Assembly: GCF_019711565.1 (NCBI RefSeq)
Contig: NZ_JAIGNN010000001.1
Location: forward strand, 310,001-374,000
Source of the DNA: Qipengyuania proteolytica
GTDB taxonomy: Bacteria; Pseudomonadota; Alphaproteobacteria; Sphingomonadales; Sphingomonadaceae
Direction of reading: 5' to 3'
DNA length: 64,000 bases
In this document: in pieces, positions 27,054-37,450 of the stretch
How positions within the stretch are numbered: position 1 is the first letter of the stretch
Layout of the letters: each line of letters starts with the position of its first letter
Translations under genes and position numbers: made by a program
The notes under the pieces: generated by a model
Told to the model about the DNA's origin: nothing
The model's database searches: none
What the model saw: the letters and a program-made list of their open reading frames with translations, nothing else

Positions 27054-27831
27054 ACGTCCGCATGCTTTCGGCGCGCCGGGCGAGGCGCTCGACGGCGGCG
27101 GCGTGGATTTGCGGGGAGCTGGCGAGGACGCCGAAGGCCCGCGGATCGCGTTTGTTGTAGCCGAGCGTGTTGCCAAAGGCGTCGGTCACCGCCGCGCCAG
27201 CTTCACGCGCGATCAGGCCCGCGGCGGCGATGTCCCATTCGAAGCCCCAGCGCAGGGTCGCGACCAGGTCCGCCTCGTCCGCCGCGACCATCGCGATGCG
27301 CAGCGCGATCGAGTTGGGCTGGTCGACCGTGACCAGATCGGCGTCGGTCTTGGGCAGCGAGGCTGCGGGAACCCGCGAGCCGCTGAATTCGCTGCGCCTC
27401 GATGCCACGAGCGCTTCGCCATTGCGCACCGCCCCGCGCCCGGCGACCGCGCTCCACATCTCGCCGCGCGCCGGCGCGGACAGCATGGCCATCAGCGGCC
27501 GGCCTGCGCTGATCAGCGCAACCGAGACCGCCCAGCCGCTGCGTCCGCGGATGAAATCGCGCGTCCCGTCGACCGGATCGACCAGCCAGATGAGGTCCCG
27601 GCCGAGCCGCGCCGGATCGTCCGCCGTCTCTTCGGACAGCCAGCCCGCCGCAGGCAACAGGGCACCGAGCTCGCGCTTGAGGAAGGCGTCGACCGCGAGG
27701 TCCGCCTCGCACACCGGGCTGTTCGGCTCCTTTTCCCAGCTGCGCACAGAATTGCCCGCGCCCGGCCAGAGGTCGTGCGCGATGCGCCCCGCTTCGGAGA
27801 CGATCGATTCGAGACGGGTACTGTCGATCAT
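27052..27831 (-). CDS. Inositol monophosphatase / CysQ-like phosphatase
   Basis: The 259-residue protein shows the metal-binding motifs of the inositol phosphatase superfamily: SEET (Glu), [13 protein letters not shown] near residues 83-95 and [10 protein letters not shown] near residue 205. The family includes inositol-1-phosphatase and the PAP phosphatase CysQ, and the sequence alone does not decide which. The ATG at 27831 is where family similarity begins. A longer frame would run into the sucC leader and is not credible. It diverges from sucC. Confidence 0.88.
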   Translation of the reverse strand: MIDSTRLESIVSEAGRIAHDLWPGAGNSVRSWEKEPNSPVCEADLAVDAFLKRELGALLPAAGWLSEETADDPARLGRDLIWLVDPVDGTRDFIRGRSGWAVSVALISAGRPLMAMLSAPARGEMWSAVAGRGAVRNGEALVASRRSEFSGSRVPAASLPKTDADLVTVDQPNSIALRIAMVAADEADLVATLRWGFEWDIAAAGLIAREAGAAVTDAFGNTLGYNKRDPRAFGVLASSPQIHAAAVERLARRAESMRT

Positions 27832-27949
27832 GGAGACGCCCTGCGCCCTGCACGCGAACGCAGCACTTTTCAAGCGAGCCCAGACATGCTTATGGCGCAC
27901 GCGACTCCCTTTTACCCCACGCGCCAAACGCGAAGGACGAAGCTTCGAC

Positions 27950-29149
<1,200 letters not shown>

Positions 29150-29167
29150 CCGCAGCTTCGGAAGCAA

Positions 29168-29207
29168 GCCGGTTCCCCTGCGGCGTGCAGGGCGAACCGG
29201 CCTTTCC
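29168..29207 (+). terminator. Terminator of sucC
   Basis: GCCGGTTC-CCCTGC pairs with GCAGGG-C-GAACCGGC (14 base pairs, one bulged C) and is followed by CTTTCCT. It lies 18 bases after the sucC stop. Confidence 0.85.
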
Positions 29208-29565
29208 TACAGCCGCGACGATCGGCTACGGAGGAAGCGGCTCATCGCGGCAGGGCCGCCCCGGCGAAAATTTCTGAAATCGCCCCTCCTGTCGCTTTAG
29301 GCCCTCAAGACCGGCCCAAGCGTCTGGTTTTGCGCACGAAATATGAAGGCGACACCCGGTCGCCTTTGTCGCTTTGTCGCCCGCTGGGGAAACGGTGGCG
29401 CCTGGAACGAGGCAAGCCGCACTGCCGGGCCGCGCGCGCCTTCTGCACGACCAGCGAAACTTGCCCCGAATCCGGGCGTTGGTGATATGGCCCACCGCAA
29501 CGTGCCCATCCCGACTGAGAAAAGGGGGAGCGCGAGGGTCCGTTGCATGATGGCGTGCCACCAAC
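29208..29565. other. Intergenic region between sucC and etfB
   Basis: The 478 bases between sucC and etfB contain the sucC terminator, a second perfect hairpin at 29346-29366 (AAGGCGAC / GTCGCCTT) and the etfB operator. Open frames on both strands (up to about 80 codons) have no ribosome-binding site or recognisable protein character. I see no gene here. Confidence 0.6.
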
Positions 29566-29586
29566 TTGACGTTTACGTAAACGCAA
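29566..29586 (+). promoter_or_regulatory. Palindromic operator overlapping a -35-like box upstream of etfBA
   Basis: CGTTTACGTAAACG (29570-29583) is a perfect 14-base palindrome, and it overlaps TTGACG (29566-29571), a good -35 box. It lies 45 bases before the etfB start. Palindromes with ACGT at the centre and TTTAC/GTAAA arms resemble the sites described for the MerR-family regulator LiuR, which controls branched-chain amino acid breakdown genes including etf (from memory). No clear -10 box follows. Confidence 0.6.
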
Positions 29587-29627
29587 GCTAGGCGGGCCGT
29601 AGATTCATTCGAGAGGAAGGAAACCCG

Positions 29628-30374
29628 ATGAAAATCCTCGTCCCCGTCAAGCGGGTGATCGACTACAACGTGAAGCCGCGCGTCAAGGCGGACGGCTCCG
29701 GCGTCGACCTCGCCAACGTCAAGATGAGCATGAACCCCTTCGACGAAATCGCCGTCGAAGAGGCCATCCGCATCAAGGAAGCGGGCAAGGCGACCGAGAT
29801 CGTCGCCGTCAGCGTCGGCCCGGCCAAGGCCCAGGAAACGCTGCGCACCGCGCTCGCCATGGGTGCCGACCGCGCGATCCTCGTGCAGACCGACGACGAG
29901 GTCGAACCGCTGGCCGTCGCCAAGATCCTCAAGGCCATCGCCGACGAAGAACAGCCGGGCATCGTGATGCTCGGCAAGCAGGCGATCGACGACGATTCGA
30001 ACCAGACCGGCCAGATGCTCGCCGCGCTCATGGGCCGTCCGCAGGGCACCTTCGCCAACACGGTCGAGGTCGATGGCGACAGCGTCACCGTGAAGCGCGA
30101 GATCGACGGCGGCCTGCAGACGGTGAAGCTTTCGCTCCCCGCGATCGTCACCACCGACCTGCGCCTGAACGAGCCGCGCTATGCTTCGCTGCCGAACATC
30201 ATGAAGGCGAAGTCGAAGCCGCTCGATACGAAGAGCCCGGCCGATTACGGCGTCGACACCGCGCCGCGCCTCAAGACCACCAACGTGTCCGAACCGCCCG
30301 TCCGCCAGGCCGGCGAGAAGGTCGAAGACGTCGATGCACTGGTCGCCAAGATCAAAGCGCTCGGCATCGCCTGA
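29628..30374 (+). CDS. etfB: Electron transfer flavoprotein, beta subunit
   Basis: The 248-residue protein has the EtfB start [16 protein letters not shown], the AMP-binding [13 protein letters not shown] region and the [18 protein letters not shown] segment by which EtfB recognises acyl-CoA dehydrogenases. With EtfA it carries electrons from these enzymes to ETF-ubiquinone oxidoreductase. GGAAGGAAA precedes the start. It is 27 bases upstream of etfA in one operon and lies behind a palindromic operator. Confidence 0.97.
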   Translation: MKILVPVKRVIDYNVKPRVKADGSGVDLANVKMSMNPFDEIAVEEAIRIKEAGKATEIVAVSVGPAKAQETLRTALAMGADRAILVQTDDEVEPLAVAKILKAIADEEQPGIVMLGKQAIDDDSNQTGQMLAALMGRPQGTFANTVEVDGDSVTVKREIDGGLQTVKLSLPAIVTTDLRLNEPRYASLPNIMKAKSKPLDTKSPADYGVDTAPRLKTTNVSEPPVRQAGEKVEDVDALVAKIKALGIA

Positions 30375-30401
30375 GCCATTCGGACGAGAAGGAAGACAGC
30401 C

Positions 30402-31331
30402 ATGAAAACCCTCGTTTGGGTCGAACACGACAACAAGACCGTCGCCGATGCGACGCTCGCCGCCGTCACCGCCGCCTCGAAGCTGGGCGAAGTCCACCTG
30501 CTGGTCGCAGGCTCGGGCTGCCGCGCGGTGGCCGATGAGGCCGCGAAGATCGCCGGCGTCGGCAAGGTCCACCTCGCCGACAATGCCGCCTACGAACATG
30601 CTCTGCCCGAGAACGTGGCGCCGCTGATCGTGGACCAGATGGGCCACCACGATGCCTTCGTCGCCCCGGCGACCACCACGGGCAAGAACATCGCCCCACG
30701 CGTCGCTGCGCTGCTCGACGTGATGCAGGTGTCGGACATCCTCTCGGTCGAAGGCGAGAAGACCTTCACCCGGCCGATCTATGCCGGCAACGCCATCGCC
30801 ACGGTCGAAAGCACCGATGCGAAGCTCGTCCTGACCGTGCGCGGCACCGCGTTCGAAAAGGCCGTGGCAGAGGGCGGCTCGGGCACCGTCGAAGAGATCT
30901 CCGGTCCGGCCGATGCTGGCGTGTCCAGCTTCGTCAGCCAGGAAATCGCCAAGAGCGACCGTCCCGAACTGACCAGCGCCAAAGTGATCGTCTCGGGCGG
31001 CCGTGCGCTGAAGGACGCCGCTACTTTCGAGGAAGTTATCACCCCGCTCGCCGACAAGCTCGGCGCCGGGATCGGTGCGAGCCGCGCCGCAGTCGACGCG
31101 GGCTACGTGCCCAACGATTACCAGGTCGGCCAGACTGGCAAGATCGTGGCCCCGGAAGTCTACATCGCCATCGGCATTTCGGGTGCGATCCAGCACCTCG
31201 CCGGGATGAAGGATTCCAAGACGATCATTGCCATCAACAAGGACGAAGACGCCCCGATCTTTCAGGTCGCGGACATCGGCCTCGTCGGCGATCTCTACAA
31301 GATCGTGCCGGAGCTTACTTCCAAGCTCTGA
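30402..31331 (+). CDS. etfA: Electron transfer flavoprotein, alpha subunit
   Basis: The 309-residue FAD-binding subunit carries the C-terminal signature beginning [17 protein letters not shown] and continuing into [15 protein letters not shown] and [10 protein letters not shown]. It pairs with EtfB encoded just upstream. A GAAGGAAG ribosome-binding site precedes the ATG. A terminator follows 27 bases after the stop, and its right arm also seems to act as the ribosome-binding site of the next gene. Confidence 0.97.
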   Translation: MKTLVWVEHDNKTVADATLAAVTAASKLGEVHLLVAGSGCRAVADEAAKIAGVGKVHLADNAAYEHALPENVAPLIVDQMGHHDAFVAPATTTGKNIAPRVAALLDVMQVSDILSVEGEKTFTRPIYAGNAIATVESTDAKLVLTVRGTAFEKAVAEGGSGTVEEISGPADAGVSSFVSQEIAKSDRPELTSAKVIVSGGRALKDAATFEEVITPLADKLGAGIGASRAAVDAGYVPNDYQVGQTGKIVAPEVYIAIGISGAIQHLAGMKDSKTIIAINKDEDAPIFQVADIGLVGDLYKIVPELTSKL

Positions 31332-31357
31332 TTGATTTGTTTGCCAACTATATTAGA

Positions 31358-31393
31358 CCCTCCCGAAATTACTGTTTCGGGAGGGTTTTCTTT
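31358..31393 (+). terminator. Terminator of etfBA, overlapping the next ribosome-binding site
   Basis: CCCTCCCGAAA (31358-31368) pairs perfectly with TTTCGGGAGGG (31375-31385) around TTACTG, followed by TTTTCTTT. The GGGAGGG of the right arm is seven bases before the TTG start codon of the TonB-like gene at 31392. Confidence 0.9.
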
Positions 31394-32291
31394 GTCGTGG
31401 CGTAAAATCCTGTTGGCAGCCGCCGTTTCATCCCTGCCCCTGACTTCCGTCGAAGCTGCGGAGGAACAGGGGCCGCTGGAAATTGCTCCGTCCACGCCAT
31501 GGCAGGTGGATTTCGCCGAATCGCGCTGCCGCGCGGCCAGGATCTTCGGGGAAGGCGAAGAGCAGACGATCCTGTTCTTGGAGCAATTGAGCCCGGGGGA
31601 CCAGCCCCGGTGGATCGTAGCCGGCGAAGCCATCAAGGATCTCGGCCGATCGCACAGGCTGGATATCCGGTTCGGACCCGGCAACGCGTCTTTCGAGGAA
31701 GAGCTGGAAGAGAGCATAACGCTCGCCAAGTTCGGGCGGGCGTTTCGTGGGTCCCGCATTCGCGAAGACGAAGCGGATGCGGAGGAGGATGACGCCGACC
31801 GGGATAACGAACCCGGGCTCGCCCGGCTCGATATTGCCGAAGGAAAGGCGATCGAATGGGTTCAGTTGACGCGCAACAAGCGGCAGCCTCAGCGCCTGAT
31901 GACCGGCAGTCTGGGTCAGTTGTTCGAAATTCTCAACACGTGCATGGACGATCTGGTCTCGACCTGGGGCCTGGACCTTGCAGCGCAAAGCCGCCGCGTA
32001 ACCGCTCCCAAGCCGAAGAACATTTCCCAAGTCGCCGCGCGCATCCAGAAATACTATCCGAGCAAGGCGGAGCGCTGGGGCATTCAGGCCGATCTCAGCA
32101 TTCGCGTCATGGTGGATAGCGAAGGTCGCGCCACCGAATGCAAGATCACCAACATCACCCTGGCCGAGGATTTCGACGACCGGCCGTGCACGGAATTCAT
32201 GCGCATTGCCGAATTCGAACCCGCGCGTGACAGCGATGGCAACCCCATGGCATCGTATTACGTGAACTCGATCCTCTATCGGATGTTTTGA
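31392..32291 (+). CDS. Exported protein with TonB C-terminal-like domain
   Basis: A TTG at 31392 gives a 299-residue protein with a normal signal peptide (MSWRKILLAAAVSSLPLTSVEA, cleavage near EAA-EE). GGGAGGG is placed as its ribosome-binding site. A longer frame upstream would be translated through the etfA terminator and lacks a signal peptide. The central part is acidic (DEADAEEDDADRD, near residue 125). The last 90 residues resemble TonB C-terminal domains (KYYPSKAERWG and IRVMVDSEGRATEC). There is no proline-rich stretch or membrane anchor, so it is not a canonical TonB. The role is unknown. Confidence 0.8.
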   Translation: MSWRKILLAAAVSSLPLTSVEAAEEQGPLEIAPSTPWQVDFAESRCRAARIFGEGEEQTILFLEQLSPGDQPRWIVAGEAIKDLGRSHRLDIRFGPGNASFEEELEESITLAKFGRAFRGSRIREDEADAEEDDADRDNEPGLARLDIAEGKAIEWVQLTRNKRQPQRLMTGSLGQLFEILNTCMDDLVSTWGLDLAAQSRRVTAPKPKNISQVAARIQKYYPSKAERWGIQADLSIRVMVDSEGRATECKITNITLAEDFDDRPCTEFMRIAEFEPARDSDGNPMASYYVNSILYRMF

Positions 32292-32297
32292 GCCCGC

Positions 32298-33509
32298 TCA
32301 CAAAACATACACGTCGAGTGCGTGTATGGTCAGGCCGACGAGCCCGCCGACCATGGTCCCGTTGATCCGGATGAACTGGAGGTCGCGACCCACCGCGCCT
32401 TCCACCCGGTCGGTGATGGTCTGCGCGTCCCACCGGCGCACGGTTTCGGAGACGAGGCGCACGATCTGGTCGCCGTAGCGGGTCGCGATCCCTACGGCGG
32501 TGCGGCGGGCGAAGCGGTTGATCTGGCGTTGCAGGCGCTCGTCATCGCGCAGCGCCGTGCCGAGTTCGGCCAGCGTCTCGCTGACATAGCCGGAACCGAG
32601 CCCACCGGACTCGCGGATGGTGGAGATGAGATTGCCGCGCAGCCGCTCCCACACGCCCTGCCACCAGTCGGCGATCGCCGGGTTGTTGAGCAGCTCGCGC
32701 TTCAGCCGCTCGACCTTGGCCTGCAGCTCGGGATCGTCGCGCAGGCCGGTCGCGAACTCGGCGAGGCCTTCCTCGATCTTGTCGCGCAAAGGGTGGTCGG
32801 GGTCGACCAGCACTTCGGCGAGCAGCTTGTAGAGGCCATCGAGAACGGAATTCGCAAGGCGCTCGTCGAGCCCGGTGAAGCGGAGGACGGCATTGGCGCG
32901 CTTGTGCACCATGTCGCGCACCATCTCTTCGTTGTCTTCCAGGACGAGGCCCGCCCAGCGGATGATCTTGTCGATCAGCGGCTTGTGGCGGCCATCCGCG
33001 ATCATGGCGGTGAGCATGCCACCGAGCAGCGGGGCGATCTCCAGCTTGTCGAGCTGCGACTTGATGCCGCTCCTGACCTGTCCGCCGAGGCGGTCGGGGT
33101 CGAGCGACTCCAGCACCTCCACCGCCAGTTCCCCGGCGCCGATGCGGATGCGCGAATCGCGCGTGGCCTGCGGGTCGGAGAGATAGGACCCGACCGCTTT
33201 TGCGAGATTCATCGAACCCATCCGGCGCCCGACCACCGCGGGAGTGAGGAAGTTTTCGCGCAGGAAGCCCGCCATAGTGTCGGCAATGCGATCCTTGTTT
33301 TCGGGAATGATCGCAGTGTGCGGTATAGGCAGGCCGAGGGGCCGCCGGAACAGGGCGGTCACCGCGAACCAGTCGGCCAACCCGCCCACCATCGCCGCTT
33401 CGCTGAAAGCATGGAGATAGCCCCAGGCAGGGTGCAGCCCGAGATAGCGGCCGGACAGCAGAAACAGCCCGGCCATCAGCACGATCAACCCGGTCGCAGT
33501 TCGCCGCAT
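32298..33509 (-). CDS. DUF445 family membrane protein
   Basis: The 403-residue protein has N-terminal hydrophobic segments (about residues 5-25), the conserved EAAMVGGLADWFAVTALFRRPLGLPIPHTAIIP region and a long helical middle. A C-terminal membrane segment follows. This is the pattern of the DUF445 (YjiN) family, whose function is not established. The start could instead be a TTG at 33566, adding 19 residues. Neither has a clear ribosome-binding site. Confidence 0.87.
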   Translation of the reverse strand: MRRTATGLIVLMAGLFLLSGRYLGLHPAWGYLHAFSEAAMVGGLADWFAVTALFRRPLGLPIPHTAIIPENKDRIADTMAGFLRENFLTPAVVGRRMGSMNLAKAVGSYLSDPQATRDSRIRIGAGELAVEVLESLDPDRLGGQVRSGIKSQLDKLEIAPLLGGMLTAMIADGRHKPLIDKIIRWAGLVLEDNEEMVRDMVHKRANAVLRFTGLDERLANSVLDGLYKLLAEVLVDPDHPLRDKIEEGLAEFATGLRDDPELQAKVERLKRELLNNPAIADWWQGVWERLRGNLISTIRESGGLGSGYVSETLAELGTALRDDERLQRQINRFARRTAVGIATRYGDQIVRLVSETVRRWDAQTITDRVEGAVGRDLQFIRINGTMVGGLVGLTIHALDVYVL

Positions 33510-33585
33510 CACGATTGCGCGATCATGAAAGATGGAAGGCTCGGTCGACTTGCGATCCTTTTTCAAGAGAAACCCGATTGTGCGA

Positions 33586-33640
33586 TTGATTTTATTGCTG
33601 GTTCGGACTTAATTAAGTTTCTGTTCCGTCACAGGAACAG
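33586..33640 (+). promoter_or_regulatory. Possible promoter with palindrome upstream of the small secreted peptide gene
   Basis: TTGATT (33586-33591) and TTAATT (33609-33614), 17 bases apart, make a plausible sigma-70-type promoter in an A/T-rich patch. Just after the expected start of transcription lies CTGTTCC-N6-GGAACAG (33621-33640), a perfect inverted repeat that could be an operator or a leader hairpin. Confidence 0.45.
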
Positions 33641-33680
33641 TTTCGAAAATAAAGAATCCATTTGGTTAGAGGACAAATAC

Positions 33681-33833
33681 ATGAGGAAATCGACCAAACT
33701 CTTGGCAACTGCCTTCGCTCTTGCAACCGTTGGCCTTGGTGGCGTAGCGAGCGCTGGCGAGCGTTCGCCGAGTATTTGCGATATGGAACCGACCAGCTTC
33801 GAAGTCTGGTTTCTCCAGAAGTTCTATTGCTGA
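33681..33833 (+). CDS. Small secreted peptide with two cysteines
   Basis: The 50-codon gene has AGAGGA at 33669-33674 before its ATG. The first 25 residues are a textbook signal peptide (MRKSTKLLATAFALATVGLG, then GVASA, cleavage ASA-GE). The mature part would be only 25 residues with Cys at mature positions 8 and 25, the latter being the last residue. The sequence between is CDMEPTSFEVWFLQKFYC. A terminator follows about 55 bases later, so the gene appears to be a separate transcription unit. I recognise no family. A disulfide-closed periplasmic peptide is possible. Confidence 0.7.
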   Translation: MRKSTKLLATAFALATVGLGGVASAGERSPSICDMEPTSFEVWFLQKFYC

Positions 33834-33887
33834 TAGCGTCCCTGTCCGACGGGGAACGATCACCCGTGGGGCGGCGCCGCAAGACAG

Positions 33888-33917
33888 AGGGGCGCTGGCG
33901 CAAGCTGGCCCCCTTTT
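33888..33917 (+). terminator. Terminator after the small secreted peptide gene
   Basis: GGGGC and GCCCC close a hairpin with an inner GCT / AGC pairing, followed by CTTTTCCT. It is about 55 bases after the stop codon at 33833. Confidence 0.65.
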
Positions 33918-33969
33918 CCTTTGGGCGATTGTCTGTTGCCCGCGAACGGGATCAGTGAGCATCATCACA

Positions 33970-36900
33970 TTACTCGGCCGGCTCGGCTCCTGACGCCGGG
34001 GTGCCGGAGGTCAACGACTCATCGCCCGGTCGATAGGTGAGCAGTCGATGCCGCATCCACGGGCCGATCCGCTTTTCGAAGCCGTCGGCGAGGCTGAAGC
34101 CTGCGGGAACGATAAGCAAGGTGAGCAAGGTCGAGAGGATCAGGCCGCCGATCACGACCGTGCCCATCGGCGCGCGCCAAGCCCCGTCACCCGAGATCGA
34201 GATCGCCGTGGGAATCATGCCCGCAGTCATTGCAACGGTGGTCATCACGATGGGCTGTGCACGCTTGTGACCGGCTTCCATGATCGCATCCAGCTTGCGC
34301 TTCCCGGTCGCCATCTCCTCGATCGCGAAGTCGATCAGCAGGATCGAGTTCTTCGACACGATGCCAAGCAACAGCAAGACGCCGATAAGGACGGGCATGG
34401 AAAGCGGCTGGCCGACCAGCCAGACGAGGAAGATCCCGCCCAGCGGAGCGAGCGCCAGCGAGCACATGTTCACTAGCGGGGACATGAAGCGCTTGTAGAG
34501 CAGGACCAGCACGGCGAAAACCAGCAGGATGCCGGAAACCAGCGCGGTCGAGAAATTCTCCGCCAATTCGGTCTGAAGCTCGTCCGAACCGACCTGATCG
34601 CGAACCACGCCGGACGGGAGGTTAGTCAGGGTCGGCAAGTTGTCGATCGCCTCCATCGCGTTGCCACGCAACACGTTCGGCGCAAGGTCGGCGCCAACGA
34701 ATACGCGCCGGCTCTGATTGTAACGCTGGATCGCGGTCGGCCCGGCACCGAAGCTTATGTCGGCGACCCGGCTCAAGGGCACCGAACCGCCGTTCGCAAT
34801 GGGAACCGGGAGGTTCTCGATCGTGGTCAGGTCGCGCCGGGAATCCATCGGCAACTTGACGCGAATGGGAATCTGGCGGTCGGACAGCGAGAATTTTGCG
34901 GCGTTCTGCTCGATCTCGCCCATCGTCGCGATGCGGATTGCCTGACTGAGGGCAACCGTGGTGACACCAAGTTCGGCAGCGATGTTCGGGCGCGGACGAA
35001 TGATGATCTCTGGCCGGCTCACGTCGGCGCTGATCCGCGGAGCCACGATCATGTCGAGCCCCTTCATCTCTTCGACCAGTTGCGCTGCGGTCTGGTTCAG
35101 CAGGGTCGGGTCGGATCCGGCAAGCATGACGGTGATGTCGCGCCCGCTACCGCCGCCTCCCGGACCGCTCTGGCTCTGGAAGCGTACGCGGGCGTCGGGG
35201 AATTGCGCCAGGGCCGGCCCCAGCTCGCGGGTAAGCTCGAACGACTTGCGCTGCCGATCCGGCTTGAGCGATACATAAAGTGTCGCATTGCCTTCCCGCA
35301 CGACCTCGAGCGCCTGCTCGACCTCCGGCTGCTCGTACATGAGATCTGCCACGCTATCGGCGACCACTTCAGTGGACTGCAGGGTCGTGCCCGGCACCAT
35401 TTCGATCTCGACGCGGACGTTGTCGTCGTTGATCTCGGGATCGAACTGGAACGGGGTGTTCATGAACAGCAGGACGGTGAGCAGGAAGGAGAAATATCCG
35501 AGCGTCAGCATCCATACGCGATGGTCGTAGAAGCGGGCTTCAAGCCAACGCCAGCTTGCGTGAACAGAGCTTCGCACCCGCGTCACCAGCGATAGGAGGA
35601 CGAGAACGAGGCGTGCCGCGAGAAAGCCGGTTGCGGTGACCGCAGCGAGTTCCAGAAGCAGGATGATGCGCCCGAGCAGGAACCCCGCCCCGGCGGTGGC
35701 ATCGAGCCCCAGCGAAGCCGGGATCTTGTCCGGCAGGCCGATCCCCGAAATCGCGCCCCAAGCGCTGAATACCACGACTGCGGGAAGCACGATCAGGACG
35801 ATGATCAGCAACACGAAAGACAAGACATAGAGCCAGCGGCGCTTGGGTCCGGACAAGCCTTCACGGCGAGCGTAGAGTTTGCCGCGATCAAGCGACCACC
35901 GCAGGACGCCCATGTAACGATCCATCCACTTGCCCTCGCCGTGCGTGGCATGTCCCTTCGCTTCGAGGAAATAGGCCGCCATCATCGGCGTGATCATGCG
36001 TGCGACGGCAAGGCTCATCAGCACCGCCACCACGACGGTCAGGCCGAAGTTGCGGAAGAACTGGCCGGTGACGCCGGGCATCAAGCCAACCGGCAGGAAG
36101 ACCGCAACAATGCAGAACGAGGTCGCGACGACAGCCAGACCGATCTCGTCGGCCGCATCGATCGAGGCTTGGTAGGCAGTTTTGCCCATCCGCATGTGCC
36201 GCACGATGTTCTCGATCTCCACGATCGCGTCGTCGACCAAGACCCCGGCCACCAGCCCCAGCGCCAGAAGCGAGAGGAAGTTCAAATTGAACCCGAGCAG
36301 GTCCATGAACCAGAAGGTCGGGATTGCCGACAATGGGATGGCGACCGCACTGATCACCGTCGCACGCCAGTCACGCAGGAAGAAGAAGACCACGACCACG
36401 GCGAGGATGGCGCCTTCGATCATCGCAGCGATCGAGCTTTCGTACTGGCTTTCCGTGTATTTGACCGTGTTGAAGAGCGGGATGAAGGTGACGCCCGGAT
36501 TTTCCTCTTCGATCTCCTCGATGACCCGCTTGGCTTCATCGAAAGTCGTGACGTCGGAAGCGCCCTTGGCCCGCGACATCCCGAAGTTGACGACTTCCTT
36601 ATCGCGCACCTTGCTGATCGAGCTGCGCTCGGAATAACCGTCACGAACCGTGGCGATGTCGGCCAGCTTGATCGTCCGGCCACCGCCAAGCTGGAGTTGC
36701 CGCTGTGACAATTCATAGGCGGTCTCGGTGTCGCCGAGCACGCGGACGGACTGCCGCGTACCGCCCACCTCGGCCACGCCACCGCCCGCGTCGAGATTGA
36801 CCTGGCGCAACAGGCCATTGACCTGTCCGGCCGTCACGCCGAGTGCCTGCATGCGAGCCGGGTCGAGCAGGACCTCGATTTCGCGATTGACCCCGCCGAA

Positions 36901-37437
36901 ACGGTTCACTTCGGCCATCCCTTCGACTGCGAGAAGGCGCTTGGCGATCGTGTCGTCGATAAACCAGCTCAATTGCTCGATGGTCATGTCGTCGGCCTCG
37001 ACGGCATAAATACCGAGGAAACCCCCGGCCGGATTGGCCTTGGTTATCTGCGGCTCCAAAATCCCATCGGGCAAACTTCCGCGAACCCCGTCGATCGCGT
37101 TCTTGACCTCCGAAACGGAGTCATTGGTATCGATTCCGACTTCGAACGAGACGAATGTATTGGAACTGCCCTCGCGCGCAGTCGAGCTGATACGCTTGAC
37201 GCCGTCGATCGAACGTACGGCGGATTCGACCCGCTGGGTGATCTGGTTTTCGATTTCGGTGGGGGCGGCGCCAGGCTGAACGATGGTGATATTCACCCCG
37301 GGAAATTCGACGTCCGGGTTGTTGACCACATCCATGCGCACGAAGCTGAGTACGCCCGCGAGGAGCAGGGCCAGAAAGACGACAATCGGGATGACCGGGT
37401 TGCGGATCGACCAGGCGGAAATATTGCGAAAATTCAT
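33970..37437 (-). CDS. RND-family efflux transporter permease
   Basis: The 1155-residue inner-membrane protein has the AcrB/MexB layout. The first membrane segment is near residue 15, and a large periplasmic loop begins [17 protein letters not shown]. Central membrane segments include [11 protein letters not shown] with the conserved aspartate of the proton relay, and a second half repeats the pattern. It uses the proton gradient to pump compounds out via an adaptor and an outer-membrane channel. A membrane insert near residue 560, with several extra hydrophobic stretches, makes it longer than the typical 1050 residues. The adaptor gene lies 13 bases upstream. No outer-membrane channel gene is adjacent. 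Confidence 0.95.
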   Translation of the reverse strand: MNFRNISAWSIRNPVIPIVVFLALLLAGVLSFVRMDVVNNPDVEFPGVNITIVQPGAAPTEIENQITQRVESAVRSIDGVKRISSTAREGSSNTFVSFEVGIDTNDSVSEVKNAIDGVRGSLPDGILEPQITKANPAGGFLGIYAVEADDMTIEQLSWFIDDTIAKRLLAVEGMAEVNRFGGVNREIEVLLDPARMQALGVTAGQVNGLLRQVNLDAGGGVAEVGGTRQSVRVLGDTETAYELSQRQLQLGGGRTIKLADIATVRDGYSERSSISKVRDKEVVNFGMSRAKGASDVTTFDEAKRVIEEIEEENPGVTFIPLFNTVKYTESQYESSIAAMIEGAILAVVVVFFFLRDWRATVISAVAIPLSAIPTFWFMDLLGFNLNFLSLLALGLVAGVLVDDAIVEIENIVRHMRMGKTAYQASIDAADEIGLAVVATSFCIVAVFLPVGLMPGVTGQFFRNFGLTVVVAVLMSLAVARMITPMMAAYFLEAKGHATHGEGKWMDRYMGVLRWSLDRGKLYARREGLSGPKRRWLYVLSFVLLIIVLIVLPAVVVFSAWGAISGIGLPDKIPASLGLDATAGAGFLLGRIILLLELAAVTATGFLAARLVLVLLSLVTRVRSSVHASWRWLEARFYDHRVWMLTLGYFSFLLTVLLFMNTPFQFDPEINDDNVRVEIEMVPGTTLQSTEVVADSVADLMYEQPEVEQALEVVREGNATLYVSLKPDRQRKSFELTRELGPALAQFPDARVRFQSQSGPGGGGSGRDITVMLAGSDPTLLNQTAAQLVEEMKGLDMIVAPRISADVSRPEIIIRPRPNIAAELGVTTVALSQAIRIATMGEIEQNAAKFSLSDRQIPIRVKLPMDSRRDLTTIENLPVPIANGGSVPLSRVADISFGAGPTAIQRYNQSRRVFVGADLAPNVLRGNAMEAIDNLPTLTNLPSGVVRDQVGSDELQTELAENFSTALVSGILLVFAVLVLLYKRFMSPLVNMCSLALAPLGGIFLVWLVGQPLSMPVLIGVLLLLGIVSKNSILLIDFAIEEMATGKRKLDAIMEAGHKRAQPIVMTTVAMTAGMIPTAISISGDGAWRAPMGTVVIGGLILSTLLTLLIVPAGFSLADGFEKRIGPWMRHRLLTYRPGDESLTSGTPASGAEPAE

Positions 37438-37450
37438 GCGCCTGCTCCGC

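Noticed and set aside
29343..29591. 82-codon frame between sucC and etfB
   Set aside because: No ribosome-binding site, no protein character, and it runs over the etfB operator.
31332..31391. Upstream start of the TonB-like gene at 31332
   Set aside because: This segment contains the etfA terminator and lacks a signal peptide, while TTG at 31392 has both.
32322..33680. Long frame antisense to DUF445 joined to the small secreted peptide
   Set aside because: Only the last 50 codons have a ribosome-binding site and a signal peptide. The rest mirrors the DUF445 gene.
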